A DNA stretch of 64,000 nucleotides from contig FWWN02000154.1 of NCBI GenBank assembly GCA_900175165.2, positions 62,451-126,450 of the forward strand, in the 5' to 3' direction. Of this stretch, positions 24,312-34,693 are shown piece after piece (within the stretch, counting starts at the first letter, position 1; each line of letters opens with the position of its first letter). Origin of the DNA: Rhizomucor pusillus (Eukaryota > Mucoromycota > Mucoromycetes > Mucorales > Lichtheimiaceae). The translations under genes were made by a program, and so were the position numbers. The notes under the pieces were generated by a model. It ran no database searches and had not been told where the DNA came from. It worked only from the letters and a program-made list of their open reading frames with translations.

Positions 24312-25250
24312 AGATCTATGACAGCGTAGCTGCGGGCCAAGGCATACGAGGTGGACGCCTACGTACAATACCGACGGAATTTCTGCAGTTCGGACTATGT
24401 CGAGGTGCTTTTAGTCGAGGTTTCGGGCACATACAACGAATACGACAACAGCAAGACTGACTTCGACCACTATAAGGCGGTGGTCGGGTCTATTGGCAAT
24501 GTTATGTACGCTCGCTGGTCGGTGCGAATTCGCCAGTTTCGACAGCTTAAAAAGGTCAAAATTCATTTTGTCCATTGCCATGGTAAGCAAAGATAAACAG
24601 GGGGACCTCCTGTCGTATCTGTGGATTGATCAATGTTCAATAATGATGGAAGTGGTACAACAATTAGAAATCCCTCTTATTACAATCATCCACTGGTAGA
24701 CTTAATTATTTGTTTTTATTCCATTAAAAGCACCTATCCCAAAGTCTTACAGTATTTTACTGTTCCCTTTCTTGCTCAAATATCTCAACTCCGTGTATCA
24801 AGCTGCTCACCTGCAACAGAAAACGCTTTGCGACATTGGTCAATGTCATCACGTACTCCTGGGATCTATATTATGAGCAAAGAACAAAGGGCAGCATACC
24901 GGTAGTCATGGAACAAAAGACCGCAGGTCTTACACAATTTGTTACGTTTTTCTTGAATATCGCGGTGAGAAGCTCAGTGATGATCACATTAGCAGAATAA
25001 CCTTCTAATATATACATGTTGCAGCTCGCCATCCAGGAGACGCTAAGGACGCTCTCGGAGCTGTCAATCGAGCGCGAGCAGGCGGACCGTACCACGCGCT
25101 TCGACCCTCAACAATCGAAACAAGGAAGCTTATTCGCCTCTATAAATCCACAGATAATCAGGTTCAACAGATGTAAACACGCACGACAAGTCGGTGGCCA
25201 GGGTTTTGCGTCCGCTTCGCTACTGCAAGTAGAGCGCCGTCGAATTCCCG
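24312..25250 (+). pseudogene. Relic of a Mucoromycota multicopy protein family of unknown function
   Basis: Conserved-looking blocks appear in order on the plus strand: YEVDAYVQYRRNFCSSDY, VLLVEVSGTYNEYDN and FDHYKAVVGSI, then LAGRCEFASFDSLKR and KIHFVHCHG. Later come GIYIMSKEQRA and VVMEQKTAGLTQFVTFF, then LAIQETLRTLSELSIE. I recall a multicopy Mucoromycota family with this order (an LLEVSG block, a phrase ending in MAKEQR, and a helical C-terminus), but I know no function for it. The blocks lie in different frames with stops between them. Some changes may be introns (AATATCGCGGTGAG...TTGCAG at about 24961-25023 looks spliceable), but others are not. It may have travelled with transposons. 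The identification is from memory of the pattern only. Confidence 0.45.
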
Positions 25251-25961
25251 GTTAATTCAGACCTGCGCTCGCAGGAATATATACCCTTGAGCTGTTATAT
25301 TTCTCTGTTCTATGTATATGATATTTTCATTCATCGACGGCCTAGCGGAACGGATTAAAGCTCCTAGTTATACTGCATGAAGAATTGCTTAGTCTCTTGA
25401 AGGATACAAAAGCTTAGTTCACAAAAATCAACGCTATGCTAGATCAAAGTGTGAGTTGATTTAGCTGTCCCCTAGTAGCCTCTGTCTTGACCCCTAGTGC
25501 ATTTGCTTATCATTTTTTTTGCTTAACATCACTCTTGCTTGTCATTTACGGTGATTTGCTTCAAGATCAAACGCACAATATCGACTATACAGTTCTAATC
25601 AGTTGGTTTCTTATAGCCCAGGATGTATCATTTGATGCGAACGGGGCATCTCTTCCACCACAGCCCGCCTTCCGGCGTAAGCCCTGATTTTTGAATCATT
25701 CTTCCTATTTCCTTGTATATGACAAAAATACTTATACCGTTATATCTTAGGTGCGTGGGAAGTCCCCGTGAATTCGGGAATGCTTTTTGCGTTAGTAATA
25801 TGTATGATTGTTCAGTTGGATATAAGCAATGTACTGAAAGTACTCTGCTTCTCCGGTATCCTCCCTCCGTTGGTTCTACCTGGTGCATCTTATTTGCTCC
25901 TGATTGTATTGCTACATATCTTTGTATTTTAAGTTTGTCAATTCTTTATATTATAAAGACG

Positions 25962-28363
25962 CTAGGTGGAACCTGTTACAGGACATTTACTATCTACACT
26001 CTGCTGACCAGTGGCAGGACAGCGGTTGGGGACAGAATCAGTTTTTCCAGTTACAGGGCATTGGCTTCCTGCGGTACCTTTTTGACCGCTGACAGGGCAA
26101 CCAGCCAGTGCGCCCTTCTGTCCAGTTACAGGGCACACTGCGACTGCGGCCGCATTCTGTTCTTCTGTTTCTTCTTGCTCAGTTTCGACTTTGTAGACGA
26201 ATACAGTGGTGCTATCGTTGTCATCATCGGCCAGCGACGGTACAATTTCACTGTAATATGTTTCCAAATCTCCCGATCTGTCCAGCAGCACGCCCGCACC
26301 TTCCCAGGATCTTTCGCCATCTCTCCACAGCTGATAGTCCTGCGAGGATCTCCATTTTTGGTTCAGGGATTCTTCCAATTCGAGCATTTTCTGCGGCGTT
26401 GCATCAAACGAATCCTTTACTGCTTGGAACACGGTCTACGTAACGAACAGTGAGATGTCATGAAATTAATTTGCTTTATCTCAATTCTTACCTTTAAAAG
26501 TCTCGGCGGTAAAGTTCGCCAATGGCTCAATATATCTTTGCTCCATCGATTATCCATTTTTTCCAGTCGTTCTACGACCTGGTCAAATGTATCAACATTC
26601 TTGTTGCAGATGAGAATGTCAGTAAAATACACACACATGTGGACTCTTTGCATTAAAACACATCACTTACTCCAAACACTTTATCAATTTCATTTTCCCA
26701 TACACCCAACCGATCTGGCCCAGGGTATGTGTGATCTGCAGCGAGCGTCATACGCACAGCGATTTCTGTGTTCGGCAGAGGGCACAAGGCCATACGCTGG
26801 CAGTCGTTGAACATGTCGTTCAGCTTTGTTTCGGGCACAAAGGCATCCACGAGACCCAATCGAAGCAGCTCTGGCCCGCGCAAACGTGCAAGACTCGGAG
26901 GAGCCAAAGCCAAGTACAGCTCAAGACCATTTGGCAAAGGTTTGCGAGCTCGGCAGAGCGTCAACAGCAACAAGGGTGGTACAGGCGCGTGAGATAAATT
27001 GATACCGAGGGTGAGCAACGTGTTTTCTGTTGCTACGCGCACAAACTTGTGCCAAAATGCAAGATACGCAGAATCCATGGGAACTGCACCGTTCAAGAAT
27101 GTAACGACGGGTTTTGTCCTTTGGAACAACAGCTGTCGAACAAGCCCAAAGTAACCAGCAGCCAACTTGTTGAGAGAATGCTGCACAGCAGCAGCGTGAG
27201 AAGACGGATCTTTCTCTTCTTCCTTCTTATCCTCGTCTAATTGGGCTACCGTTGCCGAGTATGCGATACCGCTCATCAAGATCTTGGTGTCTTTGGTCTG
27301 TATAACATTCTCGTTCGTTTGCTGCTGCTGCTGCTCGTTATTTTCCGCGACAGTCACCGTCAATAGGCTGCTTGTTATATTGTTTTCCTTGTCCGCTGCA
27401 GCGATGGCGTCCTCTAATTCCTCGATACGGGCGCTTGTCAGGACATTGGATGTTTTTGGAGAGCGAAGAGTCAGTGTCTGAGGCCCAAACGTCTTCGGTC
27501 TTTCGACGACTACAAACGCCCGCTTGGCAGCGACATTGTTGGGAGAAAGTTGAGCATCGGAACCGGCTACATGTCTGCAAGTTTTAACATCATCCCTTTT
27601 TGGAAAACGATGTGTCAGCAGATGATGAGATTACCTTTTCTCTTGTTTTTCCAAAGATTTGCAAACGGACAAGCTGGCTGTGCCTCTTCGTCCTTTCTTT
27701 TGCGCCATCGCAGGTAGTCTGCAATCTTAATAGGCTCGATGGATCTTGTATGGGTCGAAAGTTTGGTAAGCAACAGGTCCAGGAACAGAAACAACTTTTT
27801 TTACATACGAAGAGTAGTAAAATGCTTTTGCTTTTGCAAATTCCTCATCCAGCTTGTTTTTATCCCACGACGATGAAGTCTTTTCCGCGAGTTGACGTTC
27901 TACCCAGCCATTGATGATGGTCGGTAGCCCGCTCATGTACTTGGGATCGTCGTCGTATGCATACTTTTCGACTCTTTGGAATAAATCTTCGTTTTGATCC
28001 TTTGGTGCTTGAGTAAGCTGACTTGCATTCCGTTGGTAGTCCAGGAACCCTGCAAGGCTGAATTCTTGCTTGAATCTATCATCACCAGAAGTCAGCAAAT
28101 AATAGCAACATCGACAATAGCGGTATTCAGTCAATCCCTTACCGAGTATAATAAAAGTGCTTTGCTTGCAGTAGACGAAGCTCTTTGCGAGCCTGTTCGG
28201 AATCGTCTTGCGGAATGAGCAGAGCGTCGTTGCCCTCCTGGGGCAAGTTCTGGAGTATATTGTCAAGACCCGCTTGAAAAACAGTGTCAGACTCCCAGGG
28301 ATAGCAAGCAAAGTCGTCGTAAATGCGTCGCTGCTCTGCAGTGACCGTGGTCTGCGATTGCAT
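25962..28363 (-). CDS. Two YPW-type repeats joined to a divergent HIBCH-like crotonase domain with a CPxTG tail (possible fusion)
   Basis: Start ATG 28363 (MQSQTTVTAEQRR). Repeat 1 reads RIYDDFACYPWESD, VFQAGLDNIL, AKHFYYTR, FSLAGFLDYQRN. Repeat 2 reads KYAYDDDPKYMSGLPTII, AKAFYYSS and, across an inferred intron (GTATGT..ACAAG), SIEPIKIADYLRWRKRKDEE. I know no function for this repeat. The frame then runs through CPFANLWKNKRK into a donor. Using an ATGTAG acceptor it continues as AGSDAQLSPNN into a crotonase-fold domain: LTLRSPKTSNVLTSARIEE, FVRVATENTLLTL, LLRLGLVDAFVPET, EIDKVFG, DTFDQVVERLEK. That order is typical of 3-hydroxyisobutyryl-CoA hydrolase (HIBCH/Ehd3). The active-site GG loop and catalytic acidic motif of HIBCH are not visible, so it may be catalytically dead. 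The tail (25965-26135) has five CP[VA][TS]G repeats. The alternative is two genes; but the crotonase exon has no in-frame ATG of its own near its start, which favours one gene. Stop TAG 25962-25964. Confidence 0.6.
25965..26135 (-). repeat. Five CPxTG-type peptide repeats at a C-terminus
   Basis: Within the gene above, the last 57 codons encode CPVTGQKG, CPVSGQKG, CPVTGKTD, CPATGQQS and CPVTGST spaced 12-13 residues apart. On the plus strand this shows as recurring ccagttacagggca-like stretches. Cys-Pro pairs are the core of heme-regulatory motifs in several proteins; whether these bind heme is unknown. Confidence 0.85.
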
Positions 28364-29043
28364 GTCAATGAGCACGAAGAATAAGAAGAAGGGTATAAAA
28401 GCAGCCTGCAAAGCAGTGGCATATACCTGCGGACTCTCTTCTCGTCTGAAGATAAAAAGTGTGTGGGGATACGGACAAAATGCTTAACCTTACTATCCAG
28501 AGCAACGACGGCCGTTACTGGAACTTGCCAGAAATTAAAAGCTGCCTTCAGCGACAAGAGCCTCAACTCCATTCTACGCAGTTTATTCCCTGCGCGTCGT
28601 TGTGCGTCGTGCGCTCGTACGGGGCATGTAATATGGCGCGTTATGCACGTATATCTTGTCGTGGGGAACGAGATACTTTATGATATCTTGGCTTCGTTGG
28701 CTCCTATAAGAGGCACGTCACCACCTGTTGGAATCAGATTTCTCAGATCACTATCTGTGTCAAATTCGTATCCTTAATGGGATGTTGCGAATAAGCTGAA
28801 GTGAAGATGTACATTTGATGGAAATCTCATATTCGTAGCGTTGTTAAAATAGCAGCAGCAATGTTATCGCCAATGACAAACTGGCCCTTGACGTCAAGGC
28901 ATGGATGACATGGAACAGATGGCGTGACAGGGAAGAGCGACGGGCTTCAAATTTATTCGCTGAGAAAAAAAAAGCCAACGATCATGCAGCTCGTCATTTT
29001 CCCTTTGCTTTTCCCATTTCCCTGTCCTTGTTTCCCGTTAGTA
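28364..29043. other. Divergent intergenic region, YPW/HIBCH-like gene and AMMECR1
   Basis: 680 bp between two start codons that face away. On the minus strand an open frame extends upstream of the called start (to about 28572) and could be an extra 5' exon, but I could not find a splice that keeps frame, so I treat it as leader. On the plus strand nothing is recognisable. Confidence 0.4.
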
Positions 29044-29804
<761 letters not shown>

Positions 29805-31458
29805 CGTTTATGCTGTCCGTATTTGGTGCGTGTGCGGCCTACATGTGTTTTCTTATTTATTATTCTCAGAAAGACTACTGTGTGCGCTTGTTGTTCACAA
29901 AGCAGATTCTCGACTATCAATTTTATGAGTTACTAAACTGCCTAGCAGCAATTGAAGCACTCAAGCATCTTCCTGTCAATCTAGTTTTCAGATCGTGCGA
30001 GCATTTTCATTGTTTCCAGGCCCGCCTGCATGATTTACCAGGAAACAGTTACAGGCTCAACAGCTTGTTTGTGATCTCTCAACCTCAAATCGCTGCCTCC
30101 TATATGCAGTGCAAATCAAATAATTGCCAAGCGTGACGCTCCAAGCACCCGCCTTTGGCCGTACTGAATGGCTCGAGCGAAATAAATGGAAATACGGGAG
30201 GCAAGGCCACAGCAAGCCAGCGAGGAATGTCAGTAATTATGAACAATATTTACAAAATTGTTTTTGAGGGTAGACTTACTTCGGCACCACGAACAAAGAA
30301 ATACGCCTTTGTCTCCTATGTCACCAGATTTTGCAAGGATGTCCTCGCACAGCGTGGCACCGGCGAGCCAATCGAAACAAAACTGCGTCTGCCCCGTCAG
30401 TCATCTTCCAATCAATAACGAAAACGGGACCTTCGACAGGAAAGCGCCCGATCGAAAGATACTTGGCAGTGGACGACGTTTATGTCTTCCTCAGGTACAT
30501 GGAAAGAACGAAATGTTGTATAAATGCTTTTCTAAGCAAATCCACTTTAGCTGCGTGCTTCGCAGCCCACCATAGAATAGACAACTTGGAGGAGTGCAAG
30601 GATGATAATCAAGGAAGGACGGTGCTCATCATGAACTGGTAGCCCAGAACTATGGGGACCAAGATACGGAAGAGATGCAATGATATTTATTAATATCGCA
30701 GCCCGAGTATGGATAGAGTCATTCCCGTCAGGATCAACAATTTCAAGTCTGGTCTCGCCACCTCTTTTATACGAAGAATGAAGTATCATCTACATTACAC
30801 GAGAGTAAAGTGATTTTAGTTGCTCCCGGCCCCTGGCACCTGTTATCTTCCCTTTCGCTCCTATTCTCATATATATGCCGAATGGATATTGGGAATTTTC
30901 GGTGCATATGTCAATGAGAATGGCCTGTTATACCTCTGACAGTTCTACCTCAAGGAATGGTTGCTATGAGCATCCAGTCCATAAACTAGATAGCATAGAC
31001 CTGGACATTGGTTCATAGCGAACATGGAAGTCGATGAAGACGCTCAAACAGCGGCGCAAGTCAAAGTTCCCCGCTGCCTATGCAGGGTTTTTCATTCCCA
31101 CACGTTTGGATCAGACGCGGGCAATAAGCTATGATGTCCGCAAGAACTTCAATATCTACATCGAAAACAGAATGTGGACGGGCCCAGCATGTGCTCACTT
31201 TGCGTCATTCAAATACCCTTCTATTCACCCAAGTGAAAGCTCCACAAGAACACTCTCCAATCCCTTTGCAGATCAGTCAACTAGCATCCCTCTCCCATAG
31301 ATGCGTCAGAACCTCTATTATTTCCAAGGTTTTTTCGCTTGTGACAAATGCCGCTTAGCACCAGTTGATAAATAGGGCGGGCCATCATTAGCTTTGGTTT
31401 CGCACTGCCGGAGGTGGATTTAAGGTTTCTTAGATTGCTGTGAATTATTGTTATTATT
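29805..31458. other. Intergenic region between AMMECR1 and NECAP
   Basis: 1.65 kb with no recognised gene. Open frames exist at 30155-30418 (plus; KKYAFVSYVTRFCKDVLAQR, coding-like composition), 30547-30789 (minus) and 31034-31358 (plus, several frames). None matches a family I know. The frames abut one another in different phases, which fits a decayed gene or transposon fragment better than an active gene. The last 400 bp must contain the NECAP promoter. Confidence 0.4.
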
Positions 31459-32457
31459 ATGGACGCAGAGTACGAAAGTGTGCTGCTTGTTATACGTGAA
31501 TGCTTTGGTAACATCAAGAAGCCCTCAATCCAAATTGCTCATTGACTTACAGTACACTCATCTGTAGTATACAAGATACCACCACGCACAGCTGCTCGTG
31601 GTTACAGGTGTGTGTGTTTAGTTTCGACCGGCCATGCTCGGTACTAATTGGATGCAGAGCTGCAGAGTGGGGCGATCTTGGTAGCTCATTCCTGTGGAAG
31701 GGACGGTTGCGTGTTATCAGCAAAGGCTCCTCGTGCTTTATTAGACTGGAGGATGCCAATACAGGTACTTCTTGAAGGATTGATTCGGTGTAACTACGAT
31801 AGGGCTCACAAACGTACTTAAGGCGAACTCTTTGCCGTTTGCCCTTACAACCCAAACACGAATTCTGTCGAGCCCGTTCTGGATTCAAGTCGATATTTCG
31901 TCTTGAAGATTGAGCACGAAGGTGAGGGAGAAGGAGTTTATACTGCGCAGATAGAATGTGTATACCAATGGCTATTTGTTAGGTCGCCATGCTTTCATTG
32001 GTATGGGATTCCAGGAACGCGGTGATGCATTCGATTTCAACGTGGCCTTGCAAGATTTCACAAAGTTTGTATACACGTGCAGCTTTGGATAGCAACGCAG
32101 ATGATATAGATATTGACGTTGAAAAATCCTCAGGCAAATCCAGGCAGAAAAGAAGGCTGCTGAGCGAGCAGCAAACGCAGATGCAGAACCCAAGAAAGAT
32201 TACAGTCTCAAGGAAGGACAGACCATCAGTATAAGTATCGGCAACAAAGGAGTAAGAATACATATTATTTGTAGAGCCAAATCTATCCATTTATTTAACA
32301 TGCATGATTTGTATAGGTAAAGCGAGACCGACCGCGTCCAGCTGCTGCAAGCAGCAACACTTCCAACTCTTCTTCTGGCGCTATCCCCTTGATACCCCCG
32401 CCGCCCTCCGCAGCTCAAGTGAAACAGCAGCAGAGTAATAATAAAGGACTCTTCTAG
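31459..32457 (+). CDS. NECAP-type adaptin-ear-binding endocytic protein
   Basis: This is an accessory factor of clathrin-coated vesicles that regulates and binds the AP-2 adaptor, with a PH-like fold. The ATG at 31459 gives [15 protein letters not shown]; after the first intron [14 protein letters not shown], then AAEWGDL and [20 protein letters not shown]. Next come [28 protein letters not shown] and [20 protein letters not shown], the diagnostic NECAP block, then [19 protein letters not shown] intron joins FTK to [13 protein letters not shown]. The C-terminus has [15 protein letters not shown], as in animal NECAPs, and a Pro-rich tail ending NNKGLF. The short final motif resembles the WxxF-type AP-binding tail of animal NECAP only loosely. 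Six introns. The stop is TAG at 32455-32457, convergent with CotH 195 bp away. The gene is complete. Confidence 0.92.
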
Positions 32458-32651
32458 GAGCGATTGACAGCCTGTGCTGTTTACGTTCGAATTTATAGCG
32501 CGAAATAACAAAGGAATAATATAACAATGTGACTCTTGTACAACTGAATAATATTTGATTAGTACTAGTACTTCTGACAAGCCGATGGGAAATTATTCAG
32601 AGAGCCTATGGCAAAAGTTGACATGTATACATTGAACACTGTCTTTGTATG

Positions 32652-34693
32652 TTAAGAGCAACGTACCATCACGCTGGCTACTGCCATTAAGAGTGCAGAT
32701 GACAAGCAAGGGAGGAGCATAGACGAGGCGGCGGACTCACTGTTTTCTGCAGTAGCGATGGGCTTACCACCAGCGTTGACACCGCTGGATGATGGATTAG
32801 AAGAAGAGTTATTATTATTGTTAGTTGCGTTGGTAGGCGGGCCAACAGGATGTTCTGTGATTTGCACGTTGAATTCCCGGGCAACAGCTTGGCTCTTTGC
32901 GACAACCCATTCCAAGAGACCCCACTCGTCAGCACCGCCAGCATTTTCAGGGTTGTGACCATAGACGCCAGTCCAAAGATTAGCAGAGACTTGGTCGAAA
33001 CTCCATTGGAAGTTGATACCGGGCGACTGCTGCACGATACCGCTGTCCCACTCCAGGTCAGGCAGGATAAACTCGTGATACTTGAGAACGCGGTTTGTCA
33101 AAGTATAATTGTTGAAGAGAATAGCGACAGTGTCTTTGAGATATGTTTCGAAGCGGTTCTTCCAGTTGTTATTTTGCAACAGCTTGTTGATCATAACAGC
33201 GTTGGGGTAACGCTGTGGGAATTGGGTGTATGAAACGTTCACGAAACCTTTGCCTTCGGGCTCAGCAAGGTTGACGCCAAAGGTGGCATCGAAATCCTGG
33301 CCGAGGTAGTACCATTTGTTGTTTTGTGTTGGGTCACGGTATGCGCCGTCGTTGGTTTGCTCCATCCAGTAACCATCCCACTGGCCAGCAAGATACTCCA
33401 TTACCATGAAACGGATGAATTGATCAATGTCAAACATTTCCCCGAGTTCGTTCACCTGGGCGTCGTTTTGAGGATCGGTTTCGTTCAATTTCTTGCACAG
33501 CGGAGACAGGGCCGAGTAATCTTCCGGGCTCTGAGCATTCGGTTTCCAGGAACTGTAACCATCCGCGTTTTCGTGGTACTGGAAATCAGCACCGGATGCG
33601 CCGTCGTAGAGGGGGCCCATTTGCTGTGGCGGCTTGCCGTTGTAGAACATGGCATTGATGTACGAGTATTCCGGGATATCATCGAGCATGTTAAACGTGC
33701 CAAACCCGACACCATTGATGAAGAAGCGCACAATGTTGGCCTCGTTAGCGTATGTGCCCATTGCCTGTAGAATATCAGCATACAGCTTCTCGCGCATCTG
33801 CGTTGGGTCTTCGGACATGTGCCTCAACTTGAAATAGTTGCGATTAGCCAGATATTGGCCTTGGGGAAGGCTCCACTTCCAACTCTGCTTTGCATTGTTG
33901 TGCTTCTTGCCAGCTCCGTGAATTCCGAATGAGCAATTCTGTATGAATAATAATAAATAAGTATCTTCCATTCAACCGCCCATTGGCGCGTTCTTCGTGA
34001 ACAACATACATTGAACGTTTGCACGTCCTCGGCAGTTATGATCGTAAATTGAACATTGTAAAGATCTGCAGGGACGTTCTTGACCAGATTGTCCATTTCT
34101 GCTTTGTCACCGACTATAAAGATGGACGGGATGTAATTGGTATCGAAAATAGCTGCCTGAGAACCTCCGCGCGTCCATTGCGGCTGCGGAGAAGGACAAT
34201 AAGACATGGTGTCAGTTACATCCGTCGCCGCCATAGGAAATGCCAAAAATATATACACCCAAATATTTATAGAACAAAACATACCTTGTCTTTGATGGGC
34301 CAAGGAAGCTCGGGGATGTTGGCATAAGTGACAGACCGATTGAAGAAATCGTTGCGGGTGCTGCTGCGTCCCTTGTCCAGAGTACGATCGAATGGCTCTT
34401 CGGTGCCGCCAGCGACGTACTGTTTTGTATCCAAAAAAGTCAAAATTATCGAAAAGAGACGAGACTGGTACGATCTTACTACTTACCTTGTACTTTGCAT
34501 CATTTGATAGCTCTGCCTGCCCGATAAAGTAAGGAATATTTGGATCTTGCTGCGTCAATTGTGATTGCTGCCCATTGATGGACACTTTGACATCGGTCGA
34601 TCCAGGGGCAATGACACGAAAAGTAACGGATCCCGCTTGAATGCACGCAAGCGAGCTAATGGATACAATCGAAAAAAGATAGTTTGCTTTCAT
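32652..34693 (-). CDS. CotH-family surface protein with signal peptide and GPI-type tail
   Basis: This is a member of the spore-coat-protein-H (CotH) kinase-like family. In Mucorales some CotH proteins sit on the spore/germling surface and act as invasins binding host GRP78; which paralogue this is cannot be read from one sequence. ATG 34693 opens a signal peptide (MKANYLFSIVSISSLACIQA), followed by an N-terminal beta domain (VTFRVIAPGSTDVKVSINGQ). The CotH core follows: NCSFGIHGAGKK, YFKLRHMSEDPTQMREKL, VRFFINGVGFGTFNMLDD, MEYLAGQWDGYWMEQTNDGA, KWYYLGQDFDATFGVN. The C-terminus is an Asn/Ser-rich linker with sequons, then a hydrophobic end (MLLPCLSSALLMAVAS) after small residues, a typical GPI signal. 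Three short introns; stop TAA 32652-32654. A TATA box lies 155 bp upstream. The gene is intact and about 600 residues long. It is flanked by NECAP (convergent) and 2.2 kb of sparse DNA. Confidence 0.93.

Larger units (their letters stand above)
23240..25961. other. Transposon-relic region
   Basis: 2.7 kb holding two decayed elements in opposite orientations (23390-24110 minus and 24312-25250 plus, separate entries). The remainder (25251-25961) is AT-rich with nothing recognisable. It forms the 5' flank of the RBM42-like gene and the 3' flank of the CPxTG gene. No terminal inverted repeats were found by eye. Confidence 0.55.

Noticed and set aside
27338..27708. Separate start for the HIBCH-like gene at ATG 27708 (MAQKKGRRG frame)
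   Set aside because: This frame overlaps, in a different phase, the exon that encodes the conserved DYLRWR and CPFANLWKN sequence. A fusion using the ATGTAG acceptor explains both conserved regions. It remains a possible alternative but is less likely.
28463..28777. Plus-strand open frame upstream of AMMECR1
   Set aside because: No coding cues, no ATG at its head, and it lies in the divergent promoter interval.
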